A stretch of DNA of 64,000 nt from Lysinibacillus louembei (GTDB lineage Bacteria; Bacillota; Bacilli; Bacillales_A; Planococcaceae): the NCBI RefSeq assembly GCF_033880585.1, contig NZ_CP137624.1, forward strand, positions 3,383,501 through 3,447,500, read 5' to 3'. Of this stretch, positions 1-9,656 are shown one piece after another. A program made the position numbers and the translations under genes. The number at the start of each line of letters is the position of its first letter. Position 1 is the stretch's first letter. The notes below the pieces were generated by a model. It saw only the letters and a list, made by a program, of their open reading frames with translations, was not told the origin of the DNA and did not search any database.

Positions 1-1
1 G

Positions 2-742
2 TTAAATCAAAGCGATTTACAGCACTACGAGCCATTATTAGGGCGAGTCATTGCAGGCAGCTTCCATATTTACGAAGATCATCAAGTAAATGCAAGAGCT
101 TTAACAAAAGCATTATTTCTCGCCATACAGCAGCTTGGGGCAAATATCATCGACGAGGAAGTAATCGCAATTGAAAAGGAGCAACAGCAAATTACATATG
201 TGCAAACAGCTTGTGCCCGCTATGCCGTTTCACAGGTAGTTTTAGCAGCAGGTGCTTGGACACCAAGGCTGGCAGCTACATTAAACATTAATTGCCCAAT
301 GCAGCCTGTCAAAGGCGAATGCTTAATGCTAAAAGCGGATCAACTACCAAAGGCAACTATTTTTTCAACAGATGGCTGCTATATCGTACCAAAACAGCAG
401 CAAATGATATTAATTGGCGCGACAAGCTACCCTTTACAAGAAGACGATGCCGTGACAGCTGGTGGCATCCATTCTTTATTAACACGTGCAATTCAAATAC
501 TGCCCTCATTAACGAAGGCAGAAATTATTGAAACATGGTGTGGGGTGCGACCACAAACAATGGATGGGCTACCAATTATGGGAGAGACGCCATATAGCAA
601 TTTATTTTTATGCACAGGGCATTATCGCAATGGCATTTTATTAAGTGCTATTACAGGGCTTTTATGTAGCCAAGCATTATTAGGCGACAATACAGCGAAA
701 CAGCGTTTAGCCCCATTTGCATTGCAGCGCTTTACGATTTAA
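2..742 (+). CDS. thiO: Glycine oxidase ThiO, C-terminal part (5' end outside window)
   Basis: FAD-dependent glycine oxidase that makes the imine used for the thiazole ring of thiamin. The frame is open from base 2, so the gene starts left of the window; 246 residues are visible of a family length near 370, and the N-terminal FAD-binding motif is missing. Visible hallmarks are VLAAGAWTPRL, WCGVRPQTMDGLP and the C-terminal FAD-contact segment GHYRNGILLSAITG typical of ThiO. The stop at 740-742 overlaps the ribosome binding site of thiS, so the four thi genes form one operon. Any TPP riboswitch would lie outside the window. Confidence 0.9.
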   Translation, partial: LNQSDLQHYEPLLGRVIAGSFHIYEDHQVNARALTKALFLAIQQLGANIIDEEVIAIEKEQQQITYVQTACARYAVSQVVLAAGAWTPRLAATLNINCPMQPVKGECLMLKADQLPKATIFSTDGCYIVPKQQQMILIGATSYPLQEDDAVTAGGIHSLLTRAIQILPSLTKAEIIETWCGVRPQTMDGLPIMGETPYSNLFLCTGHYRNGILLSAITGLLCSQALLGDNTAKQRLAPFALQRFTI

Positions 743-756
743 AGGAGGTGTTTATT

Positions 757-960
757 TTGCACTTATATATAAACGGTCATCGTATGGAAGTGCCACAGTC
801 GATTACAACTGTCGTGCAGTTACTTGACCATTTACAGCTCAATAAGGAGCTTGCCATCGTAGAAATAAATGCCGAAATTTTACAGCCTTCGGAACGTGAT
901 GGCAAAAAAATTCAAGCAAATGATCATATTGAAATTGTACAGTTTGTAGGAGGAGGATAA
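757..960 (+). CDS. thiS: Sulfur carrier protein ThiS, TTG start
   Basis: Small ubiquitin-like sulfur carrier (67 residues) that is adenylated by ThiF and then carries thiocarboxylate sulfur to ThiG. The C-terminus VGGG supplies the obligatory Gly-Gly. A longer frame starts at GTG 748, but that codon lies inside the strong ribosome binding site AAAGGAGGTG (741-750). TTG 757 has correct spacing and gives the family-like start M-H-L-Y-I-N-G. The glycine codons at the end also form the ribosome binding site of thiG, whose ATG overlaps the stop by one base. Confidence 0.9.
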   Translation: MHLYINGHRMEVPQSITTVVQLLDHLQLNKELAIVEINAEILQPSERDGKKIQANDHIEIVQFVGGG

Positions 961-1727
961 TGATGTTACACATTGGACCATACCATTTTAACTCACGTTT
1001 ATTATTAGGGACAGGGAAATTTACAGATTTCGATATACAGAAGGAAGCTATAAAAATATCAGAAACTGAAATTTTAACATTTGCTGTGCGTCGCATGAAT
1101 ATTTTCGAGCCAACACAGCCAAATTTTTTAGAAAAAATCGATGTGCAAAACTATACGCTCTTGCCGAATACAGCAGGTGCTAAAAACGCGGAGGAAGCTG
1201 TGCGTATTGCTAATTTAGCAAAAGCCTCTGGTTTATGTGATATGGTGAAAGTAGAAATTATCGGATGCCCTCAAACATTGCTACCAGACCCAGTAGAAAC
1301 GTTGCGTGCAACAGAGCTATTACTTGAACAAGGCTTTATCGTCTTACCATACACTTCGGATGATGTATTGCTAGCAAAACGACTGCAGGATTTAGGCTGT
1401 CATGCAATCATGCCAGGTGCTTCCCCAATCGGCTCTGGTATGGGCATTGTCAACCCACTTAATTTATCGTTTATTATCGAGCAAGCAAAGGTGCCTGTTA
1501 TCGTTGATGCAGGAATTGGCTCTGCGGTAGATGCCGCACAGGCAATGGAGCTTGGTGCAGATGCGGTATTATTAAATACAGCCGTATCAGGTGCTAAAGA
1601 TCCTGTAAAAATGGCTTCTGCCATGAAGCATGCCATCATTGCAGGGCGTGAAAGCTTTGAGGCTGGACGTATAGCGAAAAAAACCTATGCCACTGCCTCT
1701 AGCCCATTAGAAGGAATTAGCAAGTGA
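960..1727 (+). CDS. thiG: Thiazole synthase ThiG
   Basis: Thiazole synthase, a TIM-barrel enzyme that joins 1-deoxy-D-xylulose 5-phosphate, the ThiO product imine and ThiS thiocarboxylate sulfur into the thiazole of thiamin. It is full length (255 residues). The start has [10 protein letters not shown]; the Schiff-base lysine lies in DMVKVEIIG; the phosphate-binding part has [17 protein letters not shown] and [14 protein letters not shown]. Two ATG codons stand in tandem at 960 and 963 and either may be used. It overlaps thiF by four bases (GTGA), so the two are translationally coupled. Confidence 0.95.
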   Translation: MMLHIGPYHFNSRLLLGTGKFTDFDIQKEAIKISETEILTFAVRRMNIFEPTQPNFLEKIDVQNYTLLPNTAGAKNAEEAVRIANLAKASGLCDMVKVEIIGCPQTLLPDPVETLRATELLLEQGFIVLPYTSDDVLLAKRLQDLGCHAIMPGASPIGSGMGIVNPLNLSFIIEQAKVPVIVDAGIGSAVDAAQAMELGADAVLLNTAVSGAKDPVKMASAMKHAIIAGRESFEAGRIAKKTYATASSPLEGISK

Positions 1728-2740
1728 GCCGTTACTCAAGGCAGGAACGCTTTTTCGCTATAGGGACAAACGGACAGGCGCTCCTTGCCAACAAGCATGT
1801 TCTCATCGTGGGTGTTGGTGCACTCGGTGCAACAATTGCTGATTTGCTAGCGCGAGCAGGCATCGGTGAAATTTCACTTGTTGACCGTGATTTCGTCGAT
1901 TTATCAAATTTACAGCGCCAAATGCTTTACAGCGAAACAGATGTTACAGCACGTTTACCAAAGGCAGCTGCCGCTAAAAGGCGCTTGCAGGAAATTAATC
2001 ATACAACAACGATTCATGCCTACAATGAGGAAGCAAACGTTGAATTTTTTGAGCAACTACTAGCAACCCATTCTATTGACTTAATGATTGATGGCACAGA
2101 TCATTTCGATATTCGCTTTATTATGAACGATATTGCACATAAATATAAAATTCCTTGGATTTACGGCGCATGTGTTGCCTCAAGCAGCCTTTCCCTTTTC
2201 ATCAAACCAGGAGAAACAGCTTGCCTGCATTGCATAATGGGTGGCTTACCCTCTTCAGGACCGACCTGTGACACAGCGGGCATTTTAGCCTCTGCCTCAC
2301 AAATAACAGCTGCTATGCAGGTTGCAGAAGCATTGAAATATTTAACGAATAATGAAAACGCAATGCGTGGTACCGTTTTTTCTATCGATGTGTGGCAAAA
2401 TACATTTTCCTCTGTCAATGTTGAGGCATTGCGCAAACCAACCTGTCCTACATGCGGAGAAAAGCCAACATATCCATTTTTACAGCCAAACGCTACCACA
2501 AAATTTGCTTCATTGTGCGGGCGAGATACAGTGCAAATTCGCCCTACCTATAAAATGCGTGATTTATTCGCTTTAAAAGAGCAGCTACCGGCAGAGGCGA
2601 TCACCCATTGCAATGATTTTCTTATTAGCTTTCAGGTAAAAGAGTATCAGCTTACCGCATTTAAAGATGGCCGTGTCTTCGTACATGGCACTGCCGATAT
2701 ACAACAGGCAAAAAGCATCTATTATCAATATTTTGCTTAA
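1724..2740 (+). CDS. thiF: Sulfur carrier adenylyltransferase ThiF
   Basis: E1-like adenylyltransferase that activates the ThiS C-terminus with ATP. The 338 residues show the nucleotide loop GVGALG, the E1 motif [14 protein letters not shown], and two CxxC pairs (CLHC, CPTC) of the structural zinc site. After the catalytic domain a tail of about 80 residues begins near [11 protein letters not shown], an extension common in Bacillales ThiF/MoeB proteins. The start is GTG overlapping the thiG stop. MoeB is the alternative assignment, but the thi operon context decides for ThiF. Confidence 0.9.
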   Translation: MSRYSRQERFFAIGTNGQALLANKHVLIVGVGALGATIADLLARAGIGEISLVDRDFVDLSNLQRQMLYSETDVTARLPKAAAAKRRLQEINHTTTIHAYNEEANVEFFEQLLATHSIDLMIDGTDHFDIRFIMNDIAHKYKIPWIYGACVASSSLSLFIKPGETACLHCIMGGLPSSGPTCDTAGILASASQITAAMQVAEALKYLTNNENAMRGTVFSIDVWQNTFSSVNVEALRKPTCPTCGEKPTYPFLQPNATTKFASLCGRDTVQIRPTYKMRDLFALKEQLPAEAITHCNDFLISFQVKEYQLTAFKDGRVFVHGTADIQQAKSIYYQYFA

Positions 2741-2865
2741 TAAAGGAAAAACAAGAATCAAATAGAATATATTAATATAGATAACTTAAAGGAGCAAATA
2801 ACTAGATGAAAACACCACCATTTACAGCGTCCTCAATTTAAATTCAAATTGGAGGAGGAAGCTTC

Positions 2866-3387
2866 ATGCAAGCTTTATTAATTATCGATGTACAAAATGG
2901 CTTAGTTGATTTAACACAATGTGACGATATATTAACAAAAATCGAGCAATGTATTCAAACATTTCAGGCACAGGAAAAGCCCATTATTTTTATCCAGCAT
3001 TTCGACGAGGCACAGGAAAGCGTGCTTCATCCTACTAACAAAGGCGCACAAATTATCGAACGCTTTCAACCATATATAGAGCATCTTGTTATCAAAAAAA
3101 CACCAAGTGCCTTCTATCAAACAAACTTGCAGGAGCTGTTAGCGAATTTTGGTGTTGAGCATGTCTATATTACAGGCTTTAATACAGAGTTTTGCTGTCA
3201 ATTTACAGCGATTGCTGCCTATGATCGCGGCTTCCGCACAACCTTTATTGAGGACGCAACAAATACAGTGAATAATGCTGACACCTATGAAATGACAGGC
3301 TTAGATATCCGGGATTTTGTTGGCACTGTACTGCATTGGTCGAATGTCATTGAAGTGCTGGATATGGAAGAGTATTTAGAGAGTTAA
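2866..3387 (+). CDS. Cysteine hydrolase of the isochorismatase family
   Basis: Isochorismatase-like cysteine hydrolase of 173 residues. The catalytic triad is visible: Asp in LLIIDVQNGL, Lys in VIKKTPSAF, and Cys in GFNTEFCCQFTA. Members hydrolyse small amides or esters such as nicotinamide or N-carbamoyl compounds, and the substrate cannot be read from the sequence. It has its own ribosome binding site (GGAGGAGG before the ATG) and is 125 bases from thiF, followed by a terminator, so it is probably a single-gene unit. Confidence 0.85.
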   Translation: MQALLIIDVQNGLVDLTQCDDILTKIEQCIQTFQAQEKPIIFIQHFDEAQESVLHPTNKGAQIIERFQPYIEHLVIKKTPSAFYQTNLQELLANFGVEHVYITGFNTEFCCQFTAIAAYDRGFRTTFIEDATNTVNNADTYEMTGLDIRDFVGTVLHWSNVIEVLDMEEYLES

Positions 3388-3391
3388 CAGT

Positions 3392-3427
3392 AAAAAAGCA
3401 ACCTTCCTTTTGTGGTGGTTGCTTTTT
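3392..3427 (+). terminator. Rho-independent terminator after the cysteine hydrolase
   Basis: Inverted repeat AAAAGCAACC / GGTTGCTTTT with a 13-base loop and a T run on the plus strand; A-rich on the other side, so it may also work for the converging crotonase gene. Confidence 0.8.
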
Positions 3428-3524
3428 CACATTAACTAGTTACTGAAACTTGTTTATTTTTTAAATTCTAATAGATCTTTTATTCCATGTAAAAAGGCTA
3501 TAGGAATTACCTACAGCCAATCTC

Positions 3525-4334
3525 TTATTTTGTAAACCTTGGCTTACGCTTCTCTACCACTGCTTGCACCCCTTCATGAAAATCAGCAAGCTCTGTGACA
3601 AGCCCCATTTGTGAGGATATATAGTCAAGCGATGAACGTAAAGACATCGTTTGACTTTGATAAACGGCGCGTTTAATAAACTGAATCGCCGTTGTTGGTC
3701 CATTTGCTAACTTTTCTGCATAGGCTTGTGTGTATTGCGCTAACTCCTCATCTGGTACAACAAATGTGACAAGCCCTGCCTCTTTCGCCTCATCCGCAGA
3801 TAATATACGTGCTGTCCATAGCATATCAAGTGCTTTATCAATGCCAACAAGCTTCGGTAAAAAGTATGCGCCACCGTCGCCTGGCACAATACCAACATTA
3901 ACATAGCTCTCGGAAAATTTCGTAGACTGTGCAACAATGCGAATATCGCACATTAACGCCATATCAAGCCCTGCACCAAAGGCAAAGCCGTGCACTTGTG
4001 CAAGAACTGGCTTATCGATTTCCTCCAGTAACAAAGGTACACGTTGAACACGCTTCCATAGAGAATTTTTGCGGGCAAGGGCCGTTGATGTAATATCAGC
4101 CTTGCTTTCAAAAAAGCCTTTACCTGCCGCCATCGCTTTAATATCGCCACCTGCACAAAAACATTTACCATTCCCTTTGACGATTAGTACACGAATTGCA
4201 TCATCATCGCGTACCGTTTCAAGTGCTTGAATCCACCTTGTAAGCATATCCTCGCTAAATGCGTTCATTGCTTCAGGGCGATTGAGCGTAATTGTTGCAA
4301 TTCCGTCCTGTACATCGAATAATAAGTCAGCCAT
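3525..4334 (-). CDS. Enoyl-CoA hydratase/isomerase (crotonase) family protein
   Basis: Crotonase-fold protein of 269 residues acting on acyl-CoA thioesters. The oxyanion-hole segments are present (GKCFCAGGDIKAM and HGFAFGAGLDMALMCDI). By hand alignment the two catalytic glutamates of true enoyl-CoA hydratases are replaced: the first by Asp (GLDMA) and the second by Tyr (FSESYVNVG). This points to an isomerase or another crotonase reaction rather than classical hydration. It lies 12 bases after two acyl-CoA dehydrogenase genes with ribosome binding site AGGGGGA, so it is the last gene of a fatty- or branched-acyl-CoA degradation operon. Confidence 0.85.
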   Translation of the reverse strand: MADLLFDVQDGIATITLNRPEAMNAFSEDMLTRWIQALETVRDDDAIRVLIVKGNGKCFCAGGDIKAMAAGKGFFESKADITSTALARKNSLWKRVQRVPLLLEEIDKPVLAQVHGFAFGAGLDMALMCDIRIVAQSTKFSESYVNVGIVPGDGGAYFLPKLVGIDKALDMLWTARILSADEAKEAGLVTFVVPDEELAQYTQAYAEKLANGPTTAIQFIKRAVYQSQTMSLRSSLDYISSQMGLVTELADFHEGVQAVVEKRKPRFTK

Positions 4335-4346
4335 TCAAAGTCCCCC

Positions 4347-5339
4347 TTATTTCGTCGTCATCCATGCCCATAGGTCTTCTATTTGTAGCAATTCTTGCGC
4401 TAACTGGTTTTGCCAGTAATGTGCAGTGAAGCCTTCATCGCGCCATGCCCATAGGCGGCGTGTGTAGTGCTGTAAGCTATGCTCATAGGTCACACCGATT
4501 GCAGCATGCACTTGGTGTGCAGAGGTTGCCACGATTTTACTTGCTTCATCTAGACGGATGCTGGCGAATGCTATTTCAGATCGTTCCATTCCATGCGCTA
4601 TATTTTCAATTGCTGCTGTTGCAATCGCAGCTTCCCCTGCAAGAATCGCTATGTGTTGCTGGATGAGCTGGAAGCGATGAATAGGACGACCAAATTGCTC
4701 ACGTTCCTTTGAATAACGCACTGTCAGCTGGAATGCTTTATCGAGTGCACCACTCATTGCAGCTAGCTTCGCTGCAGTGCTATAGCTAATAAGTTGTTGC
4801 AGTTGCTGCTTAGATAAAGCTACCTGTGCGATAATCCCAGCTTGTTGGAAGCTGACCGTATCGCGCGGTTCAGCTGCTAAATTCGTTGCTTGTGTAATGG
4901 TTGCCTGTGATAAATCAATGACCATTAGCTGCTTTTTTGCCACAAGGACAAGCTGTTGTGCAACCCTTGCCCATGGAACATGATGCATGGTACCATCCGC
5001 CTTGTCATACTGCTCATCAAATAAAATTGTTGTTACTGTTGAATAAGGGGTAAGTCCCACCGCTTCCAATATAAAGTTAGCAAGTGTATGCTCAAGCACT
5101 GGTGCTGGCACAGAATAGTAGCCTACTAGCTGATAGAGCGCTAATAAATCTGCAATATCGCCATTTGCTCCACCGTGTTGCTCTGTTACAGCGACTTTCA
5201 ACAGCTCATTGTCCTCTAGCTGCTGCCAAAGTGCACTTGCCCATTGTCCTTCCTCTAGTAAATCTACTGTCTCCTTTGTAACGAAGTCTTTGCACATTTT
5301 TTCAAACACATCTGAAACGATTTCTAGCATTTCACTCAT
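4347..5339 (-). CDS. Acyl-CoA dehydrogenase family protein, short partner subunit
   Basis: Acyl-CoA dehydrogenase homologue of 330 residues. The C-terminal helical domain has YSKEREQFGRPIHRFQLIQQ, typical of the family, but the middle and N-terminal domains are short and divergent, and no Glu is seen at the helix-G base position (the segment reads SYSTAAKLAAMSGAL). Its ATG overlaps the stop of the next dehydrogenase (ATGA). Such pairs form alpha2-beta2 heterotetramers in which only one subunit carries the catalytic base, as in the mycobacterial FadE/ChsE pairs. The role as non-catalytic partner is inferred. Confidence 0.8.
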   Translation of the reverse strand: MSEMLEIVSDVFEKMCKDFVTKETVDLLEEGQWASALWQQLEDNELLKVAVTEQHGGANGDIADLLALYQLVGYYSVPAPVLEHTLANFILEAVGLTPYSTVTTILFDEQYDKADGTMHHVPWARVAQQLVLVAKKQLMVIDLSQATITQATNLAAEPRDTVSFQQAGIIAQVALSKQQLQQLISYSTAAKLAAMSGALDKAFQLTVRYSKEREQFGRPIHRFQLIQQHIAILAGEAAIATAAIENIAHGMERSEIAFASIRLDEASKIVATSAHQVHAAIGVTYEHSLQHYTRRLWAWRDEGFTAHYWQNQLAQELLQIEDLWAWMTTK

Positions 5340-6481
5340 TGCGCGACAACCCCTTTCGCTACAATGCCATACAACACCTCTGATGTGCCACCTCTTATTG
5401 TAAAGCCTGGCGCATGCAAAATGGATTGTGCCATATAGCGGTCAAATGCACGCTCCGCTTGCAGGCTCGGATATGCTCGCACGAGGAGCCTTGCGATTTC
5501 AGGTATTTTTTGTTCAAATTTTGTACCGATGCTTTTGACGAGCGCTGCTGGAATTGCTACTTCGCCACCTTCTTCTAGCACCTGTGCAACGCCGAGCGAT
5601 AAATTGCGTAAGCTCCACATTTCGGCTAATAGTTTAGAGGCAGTTGCTAAGCCAGCTATATCGTGTGCCTTTTTTAACTCAACAATTAATTCATTTAATA
5701 ATGGAAATGTGCTTAAAATACGCTCAGGTCCGCTACGCTCAAAGGCAAGCTCTGCCAAGCCTTGCGCCCAGCCATTGCCAAGTGTCCCAACAACCATACT
5801 ATCAGGCACGAAAACATTATCAAAAAACACATCGTTAAAATGACGCTCACCTGTTAAATAAGGAATCGGCGTAATCGTTACACCAGGTGCATGCAAATCA
5901 ATGATTAATTGACTTAAACCTTTATGCTTATGCTGCTCATCATAAGGCGCTGTGCGCACAAGTGTCACCATATAGTGCGCATCATGTGCGTTACTCGTCC
6001 ACGTTTTTGCGCCATTGACAAGCCAGCCCCCCTCCACCTTTTCGGCCTTCGTTCGTACAGACGCCAAATCAGAGCCGCTATTTGGCTCACTTAAGCCAAT
6101 TGCAAAAAAACATTCCCCTTGAATGATTTTCGCTAAGAAAAATTGGCGCTGCTCCTCTGTGCCAAAACGCAACAACAAAGGCCCTGTTTGCCGATCCGCA
6201 AACCAATGTGCTGCAACAGGCGCACCAGCTGCCAAAAATTCCTCCGTTAAAATATAGCGCTCAATCGTGCTGCGCTCTGCCCCACCATAGTGCTTCGGCC
6301 AAGTCATTCCAATCCAGCCCTGTGCTGCGATTAACTTCGAAAAGGCTGAATCACTTCCACTTAACCATGAATCACATTTCGTTTGAAATGTCCCCGCTTT
6401 AAGATGCTGCTGTAAAAAAGCACGTACCTTTAAACGAAATGCTTGCTGCTCTCTCGTAAACTGCACAACTGGTAATTTCAT
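5336..6481 (-). CDS. Acyl-CoA dehydrogenase family protein, probable catalytic subunit
   Basis: FAD-dependent acyl-CoA dehydrogenase of 381 residues. The FAD/substrate segment reads AIGLSEPNSGSDLASVRTKA, the helix-G region reads AFERSGPERI (the first Glu lines up with the base of the isovaleryl-CoA dehydrogenase type), and the C-terminus has IRGGTSEVLYGI. The start is placed at ATG 6481 (ribosome binding site AAAGGGG); an ATG nine bases upstream overlaps that site. First gene of a three-gene operon with the partner subunit and the crotonase. The substrate is unknown. Confidence 0.85.
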   Translation of the reverse strand: MKLPVVQFTREQQAFRLKVRAFLQQHLKAGTFQTKCDSWLSGSDSAFSKLIAAQGWIGMTWPKHYGGAERSTIERYILTEEFLAAGAPVAAHWFADRQTGPLLLRFGTEEQRQFFLAKIIQGECFFAIGLSEPNSGSDLASVRTKAEKVEGGWLVNGAKTWTSNAHDAHYMVTLVRTAPYDEQHKHKGLSQLIIDLHAPGVTITPIPYLTGERHFNDVFFDNVFVPDSMVVGTLGNGWAQGLAELAFERSGPERILSTFPLLNELIVELKKAHDIAGLATASKLLAEMWSLRNLSLGVAQVLEEGGEVAIPAALVKSIGTKFEQKIPEIARLLVRAYPSLQAERAFDRYMAQSILHAPGFTIRGGTSEVLYGIVAKGVVAQ

Positions 6482-6561
6482 TTCTCCCATCCCCTTTTGT
6501 CATGCTTCTACTTTATTTTATCGCTTGCCAAGTATGGATGTCTAATAATTTCGAATTGTCC

Positions 6562-7335
6562 TTAATTTTCAGAATTGTTTGTGTGCCAGGCACCTTCCAT
6601 TTTGTCTAGCTGCTCGATAAAGCTTCTGGACTTCAAACGAATCCCTGTTTGCTCCTCATAAATTGTTGTCACAATTTTTTTAATAAACATCTTCGTTTGC
6701 GGCTTTAAATCAAGCTTCCCTACTTGCTCAATTGGCATCATATAAAACATCCGAATCAGCTTAAGCTGGGTTGGTGATAAGCGAATGATATATGGATCAT
6801 GGTGGAAGCAGCGATGGCATAAAAAGCCTCCCTGTGCAAAGGAGAAGGCGAATTCTCCATCTGAGGAGCCGCAGCTTGCACACGCATGTAAAATTGGTTG
6901 TACTCCTGCGAACGGCAGCATTTTCCAGTCTACAAATAAGGCAATCGCTTCTGGGTCATAGCCTTCATCGATGGCCAGTAGTGCTTGTCTAACTACTTCA
7001 AAGGCGAAGGGCTGTGGTTCACCTTCTTCTACTAAGCGGTCGACAAGCTCTCCGATATAGCTTGCATAAGCTGTTGCACGGATATCCGTTTGCAGCGTAC
7101 GCATTGCATTTAAATGCTCTCCTTGCTGCAATGTGCCCATTCCTGTTGTACGTTGCACTAAATACAAGCCATACATGAAGGGCTGTGTAATACCTGCTAA
7201 GCGACTTGTTGGCTTTTTTGCCCCACGTGCCATCACAGCGATTTTCCCTGCCTCACGCGTTAGCAATGTGACGATTTTGTTGGACTCACCATAGGCTCTT
7301 GCCTTGAGGACGATTCCCTCCCATTTGTGTAGCAT
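6562..7335 (-). CDS. recO: DNA repair protein RecO
   Basis: Recombination mediator that helps load RecA on SSB-coated DNA. The 257 residues contain the N-terminal OB fold (start MLHKWEGIVLKARAYGES), a helical domain and a zinc finger with CASC and CHRC pairs. The last nine or so residues (AWHTNNSEN) are encoded by a dispersed palindromic repeat at 6569-6593, so this tail was probably acquired secondarily. Unlike B. subtilis there is no yqzL gene between era and recO; an array of 21-nt repeats occupies the gap and merges into the ribosome binding site GGGAGGTG. Confidence 0.95.
   Translation of the reverse strand: MLHKWEGIVLKARAYGESNKIVTLLTREAGKIAVMARGAKKPTSRLAGITQPFMYGLYLVQRTTGMGTLQQGEHLNAMRTLQTDIRATAYASYIGELVDRLVEEGEPQPFAFEVVRQALLAIDEGYDPEAIALFVDWKMLPFAGVQPILHACASCGSSDGEFAFSFAQGGFLCHRCFHHDPYIIRLSPTQLKLIRMFYMMPIEQVGKLDLKPQTKMFIKKIVTTIYEEQTGIRLKSRSFIEQLDKMEGAWHTNNSEN
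6569..6593. repeat. 25-nt palindromic dispersed repeat, copy 1
   Basis: This segment matches 18871-18895 at 24 of 25 positions. The only difference is the central base of the 11-nt palindrome GTGCCWGGCAC; the rest is a shared flank reading TCAGAATTGTTTGT on the plus strand. It overlaps the 3' end of recO. It resembles REP elements mobilised by IS200-like (RAYT) transposases; that assignment is inferred and no such transposase is in the window. Confidence 0.75.
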
Positions 7336-7352
7336 TTTGATTGCACCTCCCT

Positions 7353-7425
7353 TTTATTCCACATTTTTCGAGATTTATTCCACGTTTTCGAAAGTTTATT
7401 CCACGTTTTTTCAGTTTTATTCCAC
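7353..7425. repeat. Four-unit array with exact 21-nt period before recO
   Basis: The word TTTATTCCAC starts at 7353, 7374, 7395 and 7416, exactly 21 bases apart; the 11-base spacers are variable and T/A-rich. In the transcription direction of recO each unit reads GTGGAATAAA. The array lies between the era terminator and the recO ribosome binding site. Confidence 0.85.
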
Positions 7426-7448
7426 GTTTCCCCCAATGTAAGCAAAAG

Positions 7449-7475
7449 AAACTCCCACATTGCAGCGGGAGTTTT
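7449..7475 (-). terminator. Terminator after era
   Basis: Inverted repeat AAACTCCC / GGGAGTTT with a 10-base loop, directly after the era stop codon. The downstream side on the minus strand is TTTCTTTT. Confidence 0.7.
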
Positions 7476-7483
7476 CATTTTCC

Positions 7484-8813
<1,330 letters not shown>

Positions 8814-8818
8814 CTACA

Positions 8819-9169
8819 TTAAAACCATTTTGGGAAAAAAATGAGTACTCCGATTATAACACTGCCAATTGCAAATACAAGTACCGCGCCTGCTGCTATA
8901 TCTTTTGCAGCCTTTGCCAATGGATGAAGCTCTGCTGTAGCTAAATCAACGACGCGCTCAATGGCACTATTTATCATCTCCGCTCCAATGACAAGCATTA
9001 TTGCCACCACAATCGCTATCCATTCCATTGTCGTTAAGCCTGTGAAAAAGCCCGCAATGCTGACGATACATGCACTTATTAAATGAAAGCGCATATTTTG
9101 CTCCTTTGTTGCCGCTATCATTCCTTGAAATGCGTAAACAAAGGAGCGCATAAACTTGCGGATATCCAT
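8819..9169 (-). CDS. dgkA: Undecaprenol kinase (diacylglycerol kinase family)
   Basis: Integral membrane kinase of 116 residues with three hydrophobic segments (about residues 30-45, 50-67 and 92-112). The active-site motif GAEMINSAIERVVDL and the following AKDIAAGAV are the DgkA signature. In Gram-positive bacteria this family phosphorylates undecaprenol to recycle the lipid carrier of cell-wall synthesis. Its ATG overlaps the stop of ybeY by one base. Confidence 0.93.
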   Translation of the reverse strand: MDIRKFMRSFVYAFQGMIAATKEQNMRFHLISACIVSIAGFFTGLTTMEWIAIVVAIMLVIGAEMINSAIERVVDLATAELHPLAKAAKDIAAGAVLVFAIGSVIIGVLIFFPKWF

Positions 9170-9645
9170 TATACCTCGCGTCCTAAGCCAAAGGAAGTTA
9201 AAATCGCATTTTGTTTAGCGAACATTTCTTTTTCATCTTGCTCATTCATATGATCATAGCCTAGTAAATGTAAAAAGCCATGTACAGCTAAAAAGCCTAG
9301 TTCTCGTTCAAATGAATGACCGTAGTCATCTGCCTGCTCCTGTGTGCGCTCCACCGAAATAATAATATCGCCTAAAACACGTGGTATACCTTCGCCAACA
9401 ATTTCAATTTCTCCTTCTCCTAGCTCCTCCAGTGCAAAGGAAATCACATCTGTTGGTTGATCTTTATCACGGTACGTTCGATTAATTTCATGAATGGCTT
9501 CATTTGTCACAAATGTAACAGATAGCTCACTGCCATCATCTAGCTGCTCTTCGCCTGCTGCATGCTGTAGCAAACGCTCTACTAAGTTAATATGTGCCTC
9601 TTGCACAGTGTTTGTTTCATCTAAAAAGTCAATTATTAATGCCAT
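9169..9645 (-). CDS. ybeY: Endoribonuclease YbeY
   Basis: Zinc-dependent endoribonuclease needed for 16S rRNA 3'-end maturation and ribosome quality control. The 158 residues contain the metal motif [11 protein letters not shown]. The start is ATG 9645 with ribosome binding site AGGAGG; the frame can be extended by one TTG codon. The gene lies between pgpH and dgkA, as in B. subtilis (yqfF-yqfG-dgkA). Confidence 0.95.
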   Translation of the reverse strand: MALIIDFLDETNTVQEAHINLVERLLQHAAGEEQLDDGSELSVTFVTNEAIHEINRTYRDKDQPTDVISFALEELGEGEIEIVGEGIPRVLGDIIISVERTQEQADDYGHSFERELGFLAVHGFLHLLGYDHMNEQDEKEMFAKQNAILTSFGLGREV

Positions 9646-9656
9646 CAATGGTCCTC

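Noticed and set aside
2807-2842. Eleven-residue frame with a ribosome binding site (AAAGGAG) upstream of the cysteine hydrolase gene
   Set aside because: No attenuator structure or regulatory residue pattern was seen, and it is too short to support as a gene or leader peptide.
7260-7478. Reading frame with heptapeptide pattern TWNKxxK upstream of recO
   Set aside because: It is the translation of the 21-nt repeat array read in frame; it overlaps the recO start and has no ribosome binding site.
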